From: Bryopsis sp. KO-2023
Lineage: Eukaryota; Chlorophyta; Ulvophyceae; Bryopsidales; Bryopsidaceae
Assembly (NCBI GenBank): GCA_030272585.1
Contig: BSYQ01000010.1
Coordinates: 2,046,001 to 2,110,000 of the forward strand
Length of the DNA: 64,000 nucleotides
Reading direction: 5' to 3'
This document shows positions 13,901-24,860 of this stretch, piece by piece. The translations under genes and the position numbers were made by a program. Each line of letters starts with the position of its first letter. The first letter of the stretch is position 1. The notes below the pieces were generated by a model. That model was not told where the DNA came from. It ran no database searches and saw only the letters and a program-made list of their open reading frames with translations.

Positions 13901-16900
13901 GTGAGTTCTGCTACGCACTATCCACTCAGGGACAGGATTGAGGGGAAGGACTCTGAGAATGAGGGGAGAACACAGACATCAAACACAGACTTTGAATGTC
14001 AGCCCAATAGCTCTAATGCTACTGGACAGTTCATCAGTTCAGATAGGGAGAAGGGAGAAAAGAATTTTGGCTTACACACCAGCAGTTCAGAGGCTGTACA
14101 TCACTTACCCAAGTCAGATACTCAGGGAAGGGTACAGCAGTCGAAATTCCACACACAGGAGGAGAATGTAGCTTCTGAGAGTCCTGCAAACAGTGCTACA
14201 CTGGGGACAAGCCAGGGTACATTCTCCACCCCCCAGCAGGATCAATGGAGGGACTTACCAAGGGGGAGAGAGGGACGGACATGTGGGGAAGACCAAGGCA
14301 CCCAGAGTGTCCTCACACCTAACAGCCTGACTGCACACAGCACTCTGCTGCAAGAAAGCAAAGCTGTAGCTACTGAGAGTCCTACAGACAGGGAAACATT
14401 GGGACAGAGCCAGAGTACAGTTCAGAGTTCACAAAAGGAAAAAGGGGGCTGCTCACCCAGGGGGGGGGTAGTCGGGGCAGTGGAACAAACACACAATGAG
14501 GGACAGACTGTAACTACTGAGAGTCCCACTAACAGTGACATACTGGGGAAAACCCAGAGTTCAGTCTCTCACCTTCAAGAGGAAAAATTACTCTGCTCAC
14601 CCAGGGGGGGGGTAGGGGGGACAGTGGAACAGGAGCACCTTGATCTCTGGAAGTACTGGGAAGCCCTCAGAGGGAAACCACCAGGCAGAAGTTTTAGCGA
14701 ACACACTACATCCCCTTTCTCTCACCTGACGACGATTTGGGAGGAGGTGGCTGACGACCTTCTCGACAACACCACAGCAGTAGGGACAGGGGAAAGACTC
14801 TGGAACGGACATACTGCTACGGTGCAAACCACTCAGGAACAACCTGCCTGCACGTCGGAAACGCAGTCAGAGACGGAGGATACAGGCTCAGTGGAATACT
14901 GGCGACGCGAATTTCCGAACGTGATTCGTGACGACCTTAGCAGAGACGCAAAGGCGACTGCTGCTCCTCTTCGGGTTTGCCACAGGGAGGTGAAATGGCG
15001 CGTTCCCTTCCACAGGATTCCGCTGCACAACACGGGGATACGGTACTACGCCACCGACGTCGCGCCTAAGGAGATTCGAAAACTGCTTACCTCGTTGCAG
15101 GGGCAAGGCGTCATCCGTCCCCTGGGCGTCGGCGAGCGGGCTCTGTTCTCCCCGGTCCTGTTCCTCCGCAAACCCAATGGCAAAGTCAGGAAAACGGTGG
15201 ACTTCCGCCTCCTGAATTCGTACTCGGACGCCTGGAAGACGTCCCTGCTCCATGTCCGGGATGTGCTGAAGTCGATCCCACCGGAGTGGGACTACTTCAC
15301 CGTCCTGGATCTGGAGCAGGGCTTCTTCCAGGTGGACGTTTGCGACGCCCTCCAACCCCTCTTCGCGTTCGAAACCGGAGAGGGGGATTACACCTACCTC
15401 CGTCTCCCCCAGGGCTGGAACTGTTCGCCAGGGCTGTTCCACTCCCGCATCCGGAGCTCTATCCATGGATACCCCGGTCGTAACTTCGTCGACGACCTCA
15501 TAATCGGCGGAGAAGGCGTCGAAGGCCATGACAGGAACCTGCGACGTGTTCTGACCAGGCTCGACGAAATGGGATTACGGATAAACAGGGAAAAAGCGGT
15601 CGTCAGACAAAAGGAGGTTACCTACTTGGGGTACACGGTCACGAAGGGGAGCTACGGCCTTCGACGCTACGTCGACGACCAAGTGCGTCAGTTGCCAGAA
15701 ATGCGCGACGTCAGGGACGTCCGTCAATTCGTCGGCATGCTTAATGTCTGCAGGGGAGTTTGCCCGAATTTCCATAACATCATTCAACCTCTGCTGGAGC
15801 TTCCCAAGGGATCGAATTCGAAACTCATGCAACAGTTGGTGGCAGAAGCATGGAAATCCATACTGACTAATAATGTCAAGTTGGGTAATTCAGATTCTGG
15901 AGAGTATAATCTGTTTACAGACTGGTCATCCTCTGGGTGGGGGTATGTTCTGTTCAGAGGTACCCCCTCAGAGGGGTGTATCGTCAGCCTCAACAGTCGA
16001 AAGTGTGCGGATAAGGGAGGAGAAAAAGTCAGCTCCTATTTGGGGGAGCTTCAAGCTCTAATATGGGCATTGAAATCGGTTTCACAGGTGGTGGCTGGGG
16101 GTCAGCTAACCCTGCACACTGATTCGAACTCAGCAGTGCAAAGGATTACGAAGTTAGCACCGAAAGAAGTCGTGGAGGACATCAGAGTGGTGCGTCTCTT
16201 GGCTTGGTTGGCAGAGAACTACCCCTCCCCTGGAAGGTTGAGGGTTCAATTCCTGCCAGGGACATCTAACCCTTGGGCTGATCTCCTGTCTAGATGGTAC
16301 AGCAGGCCAACACAAACACAAGGGCAGGTGTGTGCACTTGAACCACAAGAGATGCAAATCAGTAAAAACACAAGCATGGAATCAGGAGGATCCAACAGAT
16401 CAACAGAACAGGTGCTGGAGCAGGCTGAGGCAGTGGACTCTAAAGAGAGTGATTCAGGAAGGTCTGGCATGTCAGGAAACACAGAGTTGGGACATGCATA
16501 TACAGGAGGCTCAAGAGGAGAGGAGTTGGGCAAGATAGCGGAAGGGAAAGAGCTGAGCAGAGATCAGCTGGAACGGTTGCACAAGGAGGGACACTGGAGC
16601 CCACAAAAATTGCTATGGCTGTGTGCACAACATGGATGGAAGGCTAATAGAGGAGATCTGGAGGAAATTCAGAGGTACTGCCAGACCTGCCAGAGGGTAG
16701 CCCCTAAGAAGGAAAAAGAACTTCTTAGGGGAGCTGGGCATCTAACCCACCCTGGTCAAACAGTGGGCATGGACATCATCGGTCCACTACCCTCTGGTAG
16801 GTCTGGCCACAATCATATAGTAGTGGTGGTGGACCACCTCTCTCGTGATTCGATGGTTTGGAAGACAAAGGAGGTGAAGGGGAAACAGGTCAGAGAGTGT

Positions 16901-17506
16901 TTAGGTGAGTGGATAGCGACTCATGGATCTCCAGACAACCTATTATGTGATGGAGCTGCCTACTTCCATTCGAAGGACATGAGAGCATGGTACAAAGACA
17001 ACCACATTCAGGTTTGGAGGACACCCCCTTATCACCACAGAGCGAATGGAGTGGTGGAGAGGAGGAACAGAGCTCTGATTTCTAAAATCAGAGTACTGTT
17101 GTTGGATCATGGAGGGTATTGGGATGATTGGCTGCAAAAGGCCAACTGGATGGTCTGCAACATGGTGAATAGAACCACTGGATGGCCACCATGCAAAGTG
17201 TGGACACTATCAAGCAAGGAGTGGGATAGAATTCAACAGAGATTGAAGGAGAGCAGAGATAAGGTGAATGCACAGAAAAAATTGTCTGACTGGAATCATT
17301 TTCTGGGAGAGGAGGTCCTTTTATATGATTCAGCAAGGGCTGAAAAAAAGGATCAGAAATTCAGTGCAAGTTGGAAGGGACCATATAAAATAGTGGAACT
17401 GATTTCCCCCAGTCGAGTCAGGATTGAGGAAATCAATGGCAAACTCAGGAGGGGTAGGAAACCCTTCCTAGAAGTGCACAAATCACAGATCAGGCACTTC
17501 TTCTGA
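10971..17506 (+). CDS. Element 1 gag-pol polyprotein, interrupted by a MITE
   Basis: The frame opens at ATG 10971, runs to 11075, is broken by the MITE with its 8-bp target duplication (467 bp added, which shifts the frame), and resumes at 11543, staying open to TGA at 17504-17506. Counting from 11570, motifs are: zinc knuckle CQFCGRKGHWEAQC near residue 266; aspartic protease DSGSG near 350; RT with DFRLLNS near 1209 and FVDD near 1306 in place of the common YxDD; RNase H with TDWSSSG near 1447; integrase HKEGH...CQTC zinc site near 1670 and a D,D,E core from about 1733, with HHRANGVVERRNR near the final Glu. Between protease and RT lies a linker of several hundred Ser/Thr/Glu/Gln-rich residues with internal repeats. 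No chromodomain. Confidence 0.9.
10972..10983 (+). other. Primer-binding site of element 1
   Basis: TGGTTTCGGAGC starts at the base after the LTR. It implies a primer tRNA ending GCTCCGAAACCA. The same 12 bases occur next to the 5' LTR of element 2. Because the ORF starts at 10971, this site lies inside coding sequence. Confidence 0.7.
11076..11534 (-). mobile_element. hAT-like MITE with internal tRNA-like sequence (copy 1)
   Basis: 459 bp. Terminal inverted repeats are CAGAGATAGGACTT and its complement, flanked by a perfect 8-bp duplication ATCAAAAT (11068-11075 and 11535-11542). CAG-type ends and 8-bp duplications are hAT hallmarks. The interior is dense in CCGTA/TACGG motifs and holds a pol III B-box (GGTTCGAATCC, minus strand, 11302-11312) with an A-box-like region near 11341-11365. 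No transposase. It breaks the element 1 ORF, so it moved after that element inserted. Confidence 0.9.
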
Positions 17507-17707
17507 GTAGAATGGTGGTGATGAGAGAATAGGTAGGACCAGAAGACATAGTAAACGGAGTAGAGAAGGTTTCTTTTCCATCCGGTGAGGGATGTTTTTT
17601 TTCTGATGAAACACAGTGTAGGAGAAGGCTACACTGGTGTGGAAGTGAGGATATTAGTTTCTTCTACCACGAGTAGAACTTTTTCGGAGGTTTGAGGCAG
17701 TGAAGCG
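17507..17707 (+). other. Element 1 3' untranslated region
   Basis: Noncoding DNA between the polyprotein stop and the right LTR. The purine-rich stretch just before 17708 (ending gaggcagtgaagcg) is the likely polypurine tract, although it is not a perfect purine run. Confidence 0.6.
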
Positions 17708-18034
17708 TGTTGGACCGGGTAGAACACAAGTACTGAAAGACAGACATAAGAGCGTCACATCAACAAATCCACACAACGGACACTCATTTCTAATGAAAGT
17801 ACTACCACACGATTTGACTCTGAGAGCGATGTCAAATGTGTTGAATCGACTGGTCAGTGCGGGTGAGAGGCCCCATGGCAGTAGGGGTTTTACGTTAGAA
17901 GTACGAGGTATGAGTCAGTGGAGGAAGTGTGAGAGTTGAGTGAGTCGGGAAGGAAAGTCTGTGAACGGGAGTTCGGGGTTGTCTTTTTGTTGTAAGACTT
18001 TTTTTGCGGAAGGCTCGTTCTTCCAGTAACAACA
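17708..18034 (+). repeat. Element 1 right LTR
   Basis: 327 bp, matching 10645-10971 along its whole length by eye, followed by the target-site copy CACT. Confidence 0.93.
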
Positions 18035-18038
18035 CACT

Positions 18039-18953
18039 CGAGAAGATCGCTATGGCTGTACACCAAAAAAGAAAGGAAAAGGGAAACCATCACCTGCAAA
18101 GAAGCAAAAAAAAAGAAAAAAAAAACATTTTGCACTGTGGAGGGTGGATGATTAATGAGTAAAATGCTGCCTGAAAAGTTGCATTGTAAATTGTGGAGGA
18201 AACAGACAACCCCCAGCATGTGTTTTGTAATAATTTATTATCGGTTCGATTATTACAACGACAGCATGCAGGAGAAACGAGAAAAGAGTGAAGTTTCTTC
18301 AAGTTGTGCTTTTCCCCTAACCTTTTGGAAAAGGATCACCCCACAGCCAGCCACCAGGATTTGTTGCAACAAAGAATCCGGTGAAGGTTTTTGAGTTTGA
18401 AAACTATGAAAAACATAAAATCCCATAAAAACAGAGCCCATAACATAATGGGGAATGGTTCAATCAATGGATGAAAACGCATCAATTGCTGCTGTCCAGC
18501 TTTGTGGAAGATCTCTAAGACCTCAGTTGTGGCCCGTTGTGTGAAGTTTCAGGGTTTGCTTGACCGCTTGCCTTTTTTTTGCTGCGATTTTACCGCCCAC
18601 AAATCCCCCCTTTCCACCCCATCTTGGAACTGCAATTGAGTACACCAGAACAAACAAACAAACATCAATTACATTGTGTAGGAGAAATATTCTCCTATTA
18701 CAAGGATCAGTAAAAATCAAATGTGAACATGTACACCAGAACACAAAACCGAGGTCCAAAAGAAAATCTTGCGGATTTGGATTCAATCAAGAACAAAAAC
18801 GGCGGCGCGAGATGAGTTTGATTACAAGCCGAGGTTTCTCCATTTTTCCTCCTTTTTTGGACTTCTTGAGTGCACCAGCCGCAAGTGGGGGGGACCCAGG
18901 AGTTTTTGGAAAGCGTTGCGCAGGGACGAGGGACCTCGGTCGGTAGTGGAGCC
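18039..18953. other. Spacer upstream of the eL20 gene
   Basis: AT-rich DNA with no recognised exon. The last 100 bases before 18954 are richer in G and C and probably contain the promoter and 5' UTR of the ribosomal protein gene. No element boundary was seen beyond 18038. Confidence 0.5.
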
Positions 18954-21583
18954 ATGGACGTCAAAAGGAAGAGCAAGAAGTTCAGCAAGACGGTGGTAGG
19001 TCTCGGTTTTTTCGAATCGTTTTCGTTTCTGGGTTTCTTTTGTCCCCGATGAGATCCCCCCTCTACGGAGAATAACAAGAATCACTACCCACACACGGAC
19101 GAACCAACGGAAAAACAAGACACTAACCCACAATGGGTTTTTCCCCCCTTCCTCGGCATATGTTCATTGAATTTTCTGGCGACAGCTGGGTTTTCCCCCT
19201 GAGTTTTTTTGCGGTTTGGACGACTTTTCCAATCAAGCACGGGATGGACTTATTATTCGTATTTTTTTAACTATCGGTAGGGTGCGTATACGTACAAGCA
19301 ATACCATGTGGTCGGAAGGCATTTGCCGGGAGTGGGGAAGGCCACCGAGGAAGATACTCCTCTCTACAGAATGAAGATCTGGGCTAAGGACCACGTCAAG
19401 GCTAAGAGTAAATTCTGGTAAGCATGTCTAGAGCTCTATCCTTTGTCTTGCTTGTTTCATGTTTTTTTGGTTTATTTTATTTTCGGGTTTTGCTGGCATA
19501 TTACCCTCTATGAGGGTGGTGGGGTTTTTTTGATGAATGACAGAAAGAGAGGGTGGGGGGGGTGCTTCTTGGCATATCGTTGAAAAGGCTTGATTTTTTT
19601 GAGGTTTGTATATTTTGGAAACTAGAAGAGGACAGGGTATATGTATTGGGCGGTACTTTTGGTTGTATCACTGGATGCATTCGTTTTCTGTTGGTTTCAT
19701 TGTATTTTGTTTTGATTTTTTTTCGGTTTTTTTTTTTTTTCCCCCGAATGAAACAGGTTTTTCTTGAAGAGGCTCAGACGTGTGAAGAAAGCCAACGGTC
19801 AGATCATTTCTGTGACTGAGGTAGGCACCGAAAAGAAGTATTTGATTTTATTCTTTTTAATGCTTAGATGGAAAGATAAGAAAGTGAGCTTGGGTATATC
19901 CAGCCTCTGCTTGTCCTTCTTTTTGAAGGAAAGGGTTTCTTTTCAGTTCCATCATTTGCGCTTGTTGGATTTTTTTGAGGGAAAGGGTAAAGAAAGGGAG
20001 AAGAATTAGGAAGATCATTATAGAAGGAATGATGAGAAATTTGCCAAGGCATTACCCTGACGATGCTAAATCATCACTGATGATCAATGCAAATATCCTC
20101 GTTGAATCTGACCTTCGTTTTTCTGGTTTTTTCCTTTTTTTTTGGGGGGGGGGGAGGGGAGTCTTTTTGAGGGTATTCAATTTTTTTTTTCCTCCTGGTG
20201 GTGTTTAAGATCATGGGAAAATTGGGAGGAATGATGAGAAATTTGCCAAGTCATTTTTCTGAAGATGCTAAATCATCACTGATGATCGAAGCAAAATCCT
20301 CGTTGAATCTGACCTTTCGATTTCCCTCATTTGTGACAACTTTATTTTTTGAAGATAAAGTTCCCAAAGCACTTTGTTTACACACAAACCGTAGCATTTT
20401 CTATCCTATCCGGACAGCTGGGGCATTTGTTTTAGCAGAAATTAGGGGGTGTTTGAGGCTTGTGGGGGAGTGATGAGAAATTTGCCAAGGCATTGCCCTG
20501 AAGATGCTAAATCATCACTGATGATCGAAGCAAAATCCTCGTTGAATCTGACCCCTTTTTCCTTTATTTCGAAAAGTTTGGGAGCGATCATTGAATCCTG
20601 GTCGATACAATGTTGGTCGTGAAATTTTGAGCAGAAATCAGTGAATCGGTGGGAGTGATTAGAACACTTGCTATCACTGAGCTCCACGTAGAGCTTTGAT
20701 GATCGGCAAAATCCTCGTTGAAGAAATGACCCATTCTCTTATACCAAACATGCATCTTGGAAATGGATCCTCCTTGGGTTGAAGTAGTATTACCCCTGGA
20801 CCATTCTGTGTTTTTTTTGGGGGGGAGGGGGCACCATAAATATGGCTATTTTTTGTTGAAATGGGGTTTCAGTGTGGTGTCATGGTGTTGCATTTCAGAT
20901 TCCTGCCCAAAACCCCACGGTGCCCAGGAACTATGGTGTTTGGATTCGATGCCAATCTCGAACCGGTACTCACAACATGTACAAGGAATACAGAGATGTG
21001 ACGATGAACGGGGCAGTGGAGCAGATGTACAATGAGATGTCCGCCAGGCATAGAGTCAGAGTTCCTCAGATTCAGGTACCCTCCACAAAACAATCCATTT
21101 TCTGGTGCTTTGAAAAACAATGGGTTTCAACCGATTTTGTATATCGACCATTTTTGTTTGGACTGCGTGGAGGGTTCATTCGACTGAGTATTGAATCACT
21201 GTCTCTGGATGGGGGCTTTTTTCTTAGCTGTGTGTTCCCTAGCAGCGCATTTTATCATGCAAAAACCACGATCGAATCCCTTTTTTTTTCCAATGAGTTG
21301 TTGGGCCACCTGTGGATTGCATACCAGTTTGCCCAATCGTCTTGTTTTGGCATCCAAGGTGCTGAATGATAAGGATGAACCGAGCGTTTGATACCGTATG
21401 TCTGACTTTCTGCAGATTATCCGTGTGGCCGAGCTGACATCCAACCAGTGCAAGCGAAGTCAAGTCGTCCAATTCCACGACAGCAAGATTAAGTTCCCAG
21501 TCGTGCAAAAGAAATACAGGGCTCCCCAGCACCACATGCGCAAACTGTATGCTTACAACAGACCCACTGTCAGTATGTTCTAA
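18954..21583 (+). CDS. 60S ribosomal protein eL20 (L18a), five exons
   Basis: Structural protein of the cytosolic large ribosomal subunit. Predicted exons: 18954-18995, 19281-19417, 19757-19820, 20899-21075 and 21416-21583; GT-AG throughout with consistent phases, giving 195 residues, slightly above the usual 175-180 because of a basic N-terminal extension. Family motifs are [58 protein letters not shown] and [11 protein letters not shown]. The ATG at 18954 opens a 14-codon first exon ending just before the conserved domain, a common layout for ribosomal protein genes. Introns are rich in T and G runs. Intron 3 hosts C/D snoRNA-like repeats, matching the known habit of snoRNAs residing in ribosomal protein introns. 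Confidence 0.95.
20023..20116 (+). ncRNA. Intronic C/D-box snoRNA, copy 1
   Basis: Lies in eL20 intron 3. Box C ATGATGA (20029-20035), box D' CTGA (20057-20060), box C' TGATGAT (20078-20084) and box D CTGA (20108-20111). GAAGG (20023-20027) pairs with CCTTC (20112-20116) as the terminal stem. The antisense element before box D, TCCTCGTTGAAT, is complementary to an 18S rRNA segment resembling ATTCAACGAGGA near the 3' end of 18S (recalled, not searched), predicting 2'-O-methylation at the first A after TTC. About 94 nt, a usual C/D length. Confidence 0.8.
20224..20318 (+). ncRNA. Intronic C/D-box snoRNA, copy 2
   Basis: Same box order as copy 1: C at 20231-20237 and D at 20309-20312. The stem GGGAGG (20224-20229) pairs with CCTTTC (20313-20318) using G-U pairs. 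The guide before box D is the same as copy 1, while the region before box D' differs. Confidence 0.8.
20465..20555 (+). ncRNA. Intronic C/D-box snoRNA, copy 3
   Basis: Box C is GTGATGA (20470-20476) and box D is CTGA (20548-20551). The stem is GGGG (20465-20468) with CCCC (20552-20555), again different in sequence from the other copies but still paired. The box D guide TCCTCGTTGAAT is conserved. Confidence 0.8.
20651..20732 (+). ncRNA. Divergent or decayed fourth snoRNA copy
   Basis: It retains a C-like GTGATTA (20655-20661), CTGA (20677-20680), a C'-like TGATGAT (20697-20703), the shared stretch GGCAAAATCCTCGTTGAA and a GGG/CCC end stem (20651-20653 with 20730-20732). Box D has decayed to ATGA and box C has one substitution. 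Probably a pseudogene copy, or a diverged gene. Confidence 0.45.
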
Positions 21584-22483
21584 AAAAACCCAGAAAAGCT
21601 TGCAGTCGTTTTTGCTCTTTTCTTGGGATTTTTAAACACAGCTGTGGTTTCTTGTTTCGTCCTTGTGTCGATGAGGAATGGATTTTTTTTTCCGGACCAG
21701 GGTGGGCTTCGTCTGGGAAAAGAAAAAGGGGGGAAATGGAAAAAAAAAATCGAAAAAAAAAAGATTTAAGACCAAGGTGGATGATCTGGAGTGGTGGCTT
21801 ATGTTGAATTGGAGGAGGTTGTGTGTGTGTGTGTGTGTGTAGTAGAGGTTATTTTCTTGGGTCGAATATCATTTTCTTATAGTCCCACACAAGGAGTTCA
21901 AGATTTTCTTTTTAGCCCCTCCACCTTGCCCGGCCACTTTTTCCCCAGCCGTTTCCCATGGCTCTGTCTCGCCCCGATTGCAGCAGGAATAAACAAGAAA
22001 GAAAGGACTTGACCTCGCTCCGATTGCAGGAGGAGTAGACAAGAAAAAACGACTTCACTGCACACGAAAAGAAGAGGTCCTTATATACATAATGGCTGAC
22101 CAGGGGTTGTGATTCCTCCAGAAAATAACAAGATCATACACTTCCTTTCAACAGTCCCATGTTGGACAAAAGGAGTGATGGGGAAAAAACAGTCCGTTTT
22201 AACCAAAATAAATTCTTTTGGGAATGAAAAAGCCTTCTTTTGCAGTACCCCTCCAAACAACAGTCTGAGCCCCCATACATGGCAAGAGGCATCTTTGATT
22301 CGCATCCTAGAAAGTGGTTGTAGGCTGCTTTATTCCTGTAGGCCAATGTAATCATTGATTGATTGATCGATTCCTGTAGGCCGGTTTTTCTAGTGCAGCA
22401 TAGATTAACAGAGATGGGTGTGTTCCACATGGGTTGGGGTCTTTTCATGGAAGTGATCACTGATCACAGAGGAAACAGGGTGG
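21584..22483. other. Spacer 3' of eL20
   Basis: Contains a (GT)n tract near 21821-21840, a short direct duplication sharing ccgattgcag and aacaagaaa (about 21970-22046), and the 25-bp insertion at 22345-22369. No gene recognised. Confidence 0.5.
22332..22382 (+). mobile_element. 25-bp non-LTR retrotransposon tail with 13-bp target duplication
   Basis: ATTCCTGTAGGCC occurs at 22332-22344 and 22370-22382, flanking a 25-bp insert that reads TGTAATCATTGATTGATTGA with short ends. The same 3' motif occurs at 29389 and 30757. A minimal insert with a long target duplication fits a severely 5'-truncated LINE or SINE insertion. Confidence 0.6.
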
Positions 22484-22825
22484 TGTTGGACCCGAGAAAA
22501 CACAAGTTCGGACAGTCGGACAAAGCGACATCACATCAACTGATATCCACATCTGGCTCTTAATGAACGTCAGATCATGAGAATGACTCAGAGAGAGGAT
22601 TTGTAACGACAACAACAACGACAATAATTACATATTGATTTGTATCGATTGAATCGACTTGTCAGGACTGTAGAGACACCACTTCCGTGACATCTGGGGT
22701 TTACATTAGAAGTACGAGGTATGAGTAAGTGGAGTGAGAGAGTGAGGGTTGAGTGAGTCGGGAAGGAACGAGAATTCGGGTTGTTTTTTTGTTGTAAGAC
22801 GTTTTTTACTTCTTCAGAAACAACA
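22484..22825 (+). repeat. Solo LTR related to element 1
   Basis: 342 bp, TGTTGG...AACAACA, alignable to the element 1 LTR along its whole length (shared blocks include TTAGAAGTACGAGGTATGAG and GTTGTAAGAC) but clearly diverged and with an AAC-rich insertion. Flanked by a 4-bp duplication GTGG (22480-22483 and 22826-22829), the same duplication length as element 1. No internal element sequence follows, so this is a solo LTR. Confidence 0.85.
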
Positions 22826-22879
22826 GTGGTAGAAATTGAGGAAACGCGGTCAAAAACCAACTGGGGACGCGCGTCGCGG

Positions 22880-23341
22880 ATGGCGGAACGAACAAAAAAG
22901 CTCAGCAAAGCGAGGGGGAGGGCAAAGGAGCCAATGGAGGTGCCGGCGGTGAATGGTTTGAAAGAGCGTTGGGTGGAGAGCGATCTGACGATGTTGGAGG
23001 CGGCGGATGAAATCGAACGTTGCAGGGGGCGGATTAAAGATTTGGAAGCGGAGGTTGAACGGAGAAAAAAGCGAGACGATGAGATACAATCGGGGCTGAA
23101 TGCCCTGAAGCGGCAGATAGTGGAATTGGGGAAGCTGGTAGAACAGGACAAAAAACAGCGGGCAGAAAATGCGGCGCTGTGGGCCGAGAATCAACGTTTA
23201 GCGAAGGAGATGCAAAATTCGGAGGGATTTGCCAGGCTTCGTCAGATTCTTGGTAAACGGGGTCATCAGGCTGTGTCAGGTGCCAGCGAGGCCACACCAA
23301 GTGAAAAGCGAGCGTGTTCTAAGATTGAGTGTGGAGAGTAA
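22880..23341 (+). CDS. Coiled-coil protein of unknown function
   Basis: Single-exon ORF of 153 residues starting at ATG 22880, 54 bases after the solo LTR. The frame is also open upstream into the LTR, but that part is noncoding repeat. The N-terminus is basic (KKLSKARGRAK). Residues about 30-120 form a long charged heptad-like coiled coil (ADEIERCRGRIKDLEAEVE, then LKRQIVELGKLVEQDKKQRA). The tail is basic with scattered Cys. No catalytic motif and no membrane span. The layout resembles the coiled-coil part of the accessory ORFs of elements 2 and 3, but I see no Cys/His cluster. The GC-rich coding patch in AT-rich flanks supports a real gene; function unknown. Confidence 0.55.
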   Translation: MAERTKKLSKARGRAKEPMEVPAVNGLKERWVESDLTMLEAADEIERCRGRIKDLEAEVERRKKRDDEIQSGLNALKRQIVELGKLVEQDKKQRAENAALWAENQRLAKEMQNSEGFARLRQILGKRGHQAVSGASEATPSEKRACSKIECGE

Positions 23342-24860
23342 TTTGTACCCCATGTGATGTCTAGGTTTTGTTTGTTCGAGTAGGTGAGGTAGTTTCGAGG
23401 GGTAACAATATGTGTGGTCCTCCTCACCCTGAAAAGCATGTATATAAATAAATATATATATATATATATATATGCTTCAGAATCTATGTGAGACAGTACC
23501 CCTTCGGGCAGCCCCATTTACATTAAATGATATGATTGCACACGAGCAAGCCTGCGTCCAGATGCGGAACATTTCTTTTTCTGTTCATATTCATCAGGGT
23601 TTTCTTTGGAGCTTTCCTCCGTGTGTGTTGACTCTCTTTTCTTAACCGGGGCGAGACAATCATGCGAATGGTTTTTTGTGAATGAATGACATGTGTAATC
23701 AGCATCTTTTGCTAAAAAAAATACACATCGATGTACGAAACCAAAAACAGAGAGCAGACGCACAGAAAATGAAAAACCACTCTCAAAAAACAAGAAAAAC
23801 CTTCTGCCTTGTGTGGAGACCGGTGTGTTTTTTCGGCTCATAAAATTTGTCTGGCAATATTTGGGTCCACAAAAGGACCACACCACCTGAAGTTTGGTTG
23901 GGCTGGAGCCACATCCAAAAAACCAATCAACGATCCCACAGAACTCACGACCAACGGAGGCAAATCAATGCTGTGGTCCAAAGCTTGTACTGGTTGGGGC
24001 CATATTTTCTTATTTTTCGAACAAATCGGGGCTACAACAGGATGAACAGCCAAAATTTAGGACCACTTTTGGGCCGCCGAAATTGAGAAAAAAATATGCT
24101 GGTTACATACCTTACAATTTGTAACGTTATACAAACGTTAACGAGTTGGGAATACTTCTCATTTTTTTCCATTTTGTCCAGTGTTGGTGCTCCACAACCT
24201 ACATTGGGAGTTTTCTGAAAGCTTGTTGCTGACTGATTTTCCTTTGCATGAGAGAAAAGACCAGAGCAGTTGGGATGGGTGGTGTCACTCATCAGTATCT
24301 CAAATTTCCACAATATGCAAGCCACTGTACTGTGCTAAACAAAGGTTGCTGAAAAGGTTGCAGAAAGGAAGAAATTATATGTTTGCGACCTTTTTTAGAT
24401 GCTCCTGAATGTGCAACCTTTTTTCCACCCTGGCATCTTCCCCAAAATATTCGATTGTTGAAACGTGTTCTGAGTTTTCCTTCGCACAGACTGCCACCAA
24501 GTCGTAGGCCAATGCCAATGCTTAATATTGCACGTGTTTTTCAAACCTTTTTTTTTTGTTCCCTTTTCCAAATCTCTGCAATCAGCCCATCAAATCAGCA
24601 TACAACACTCCATTGAGACATGTCGCCACACCAACACGCTGCTGGCGAATACGATAGATAGGCTGTGCAGAGGGAAAAGAAAGAAAAAAAACCCGAAAAA
24701 ACGTGGAGCAATCGACCACCAGCCCTCAGAATGTCAAAGCTGTGCTTGTGCATTCGCTCCTCCTTCCACACAATACATCCTGGTGAAACCAGGATTCCGA
24801 ACATTCATTTCTACCATACAAAGTACATCAAGATGCATGCATGCATGCATGCAATGCATG
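23342..24860. other. Spacer between coiled-coil ORF and holocytochrome c synthase
   Basis: Holds a (TA)n tract (about 23441-23473) and an (ATGC)n tract (24835-24853) just past the synthase stop. The 23820-24330 part is less AT-rich but shows no exon I can support. Convergent 3' flanks of the two neighbouring genes. Confidence 0.5.

Larger units (their letters stand above)
10645..18034 (+). mobile_element. Complete Ty3/gypsy-type LTR retrotransposon (element 1)
   Basis: Two 327-bp LTRs (10645-10971 and 17708-18034) that I read as identical, starting TGTTGG and ending AACAACA, flanked by a 4-bp direct repeat CACT (10641-10644 and 18035-18038). A primer-binding-like site directly follows the left LTR. 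One long ORF has the order zinc knuckle, protease, RT, RNase H, integrase, which is the Ty3/gypsy order. No chromodomain is seen at the C-terminus. The only visible lesion is a MITE at 11076-11534 in the 5' coding region, so the insertion is young. Confidence 0.93.

Noticed and set aside
14888-15529. 213-codon minus ORF opposite the element 1 RT
   Set aside because: Antisense to conserved RT motifs; no independent evidence.
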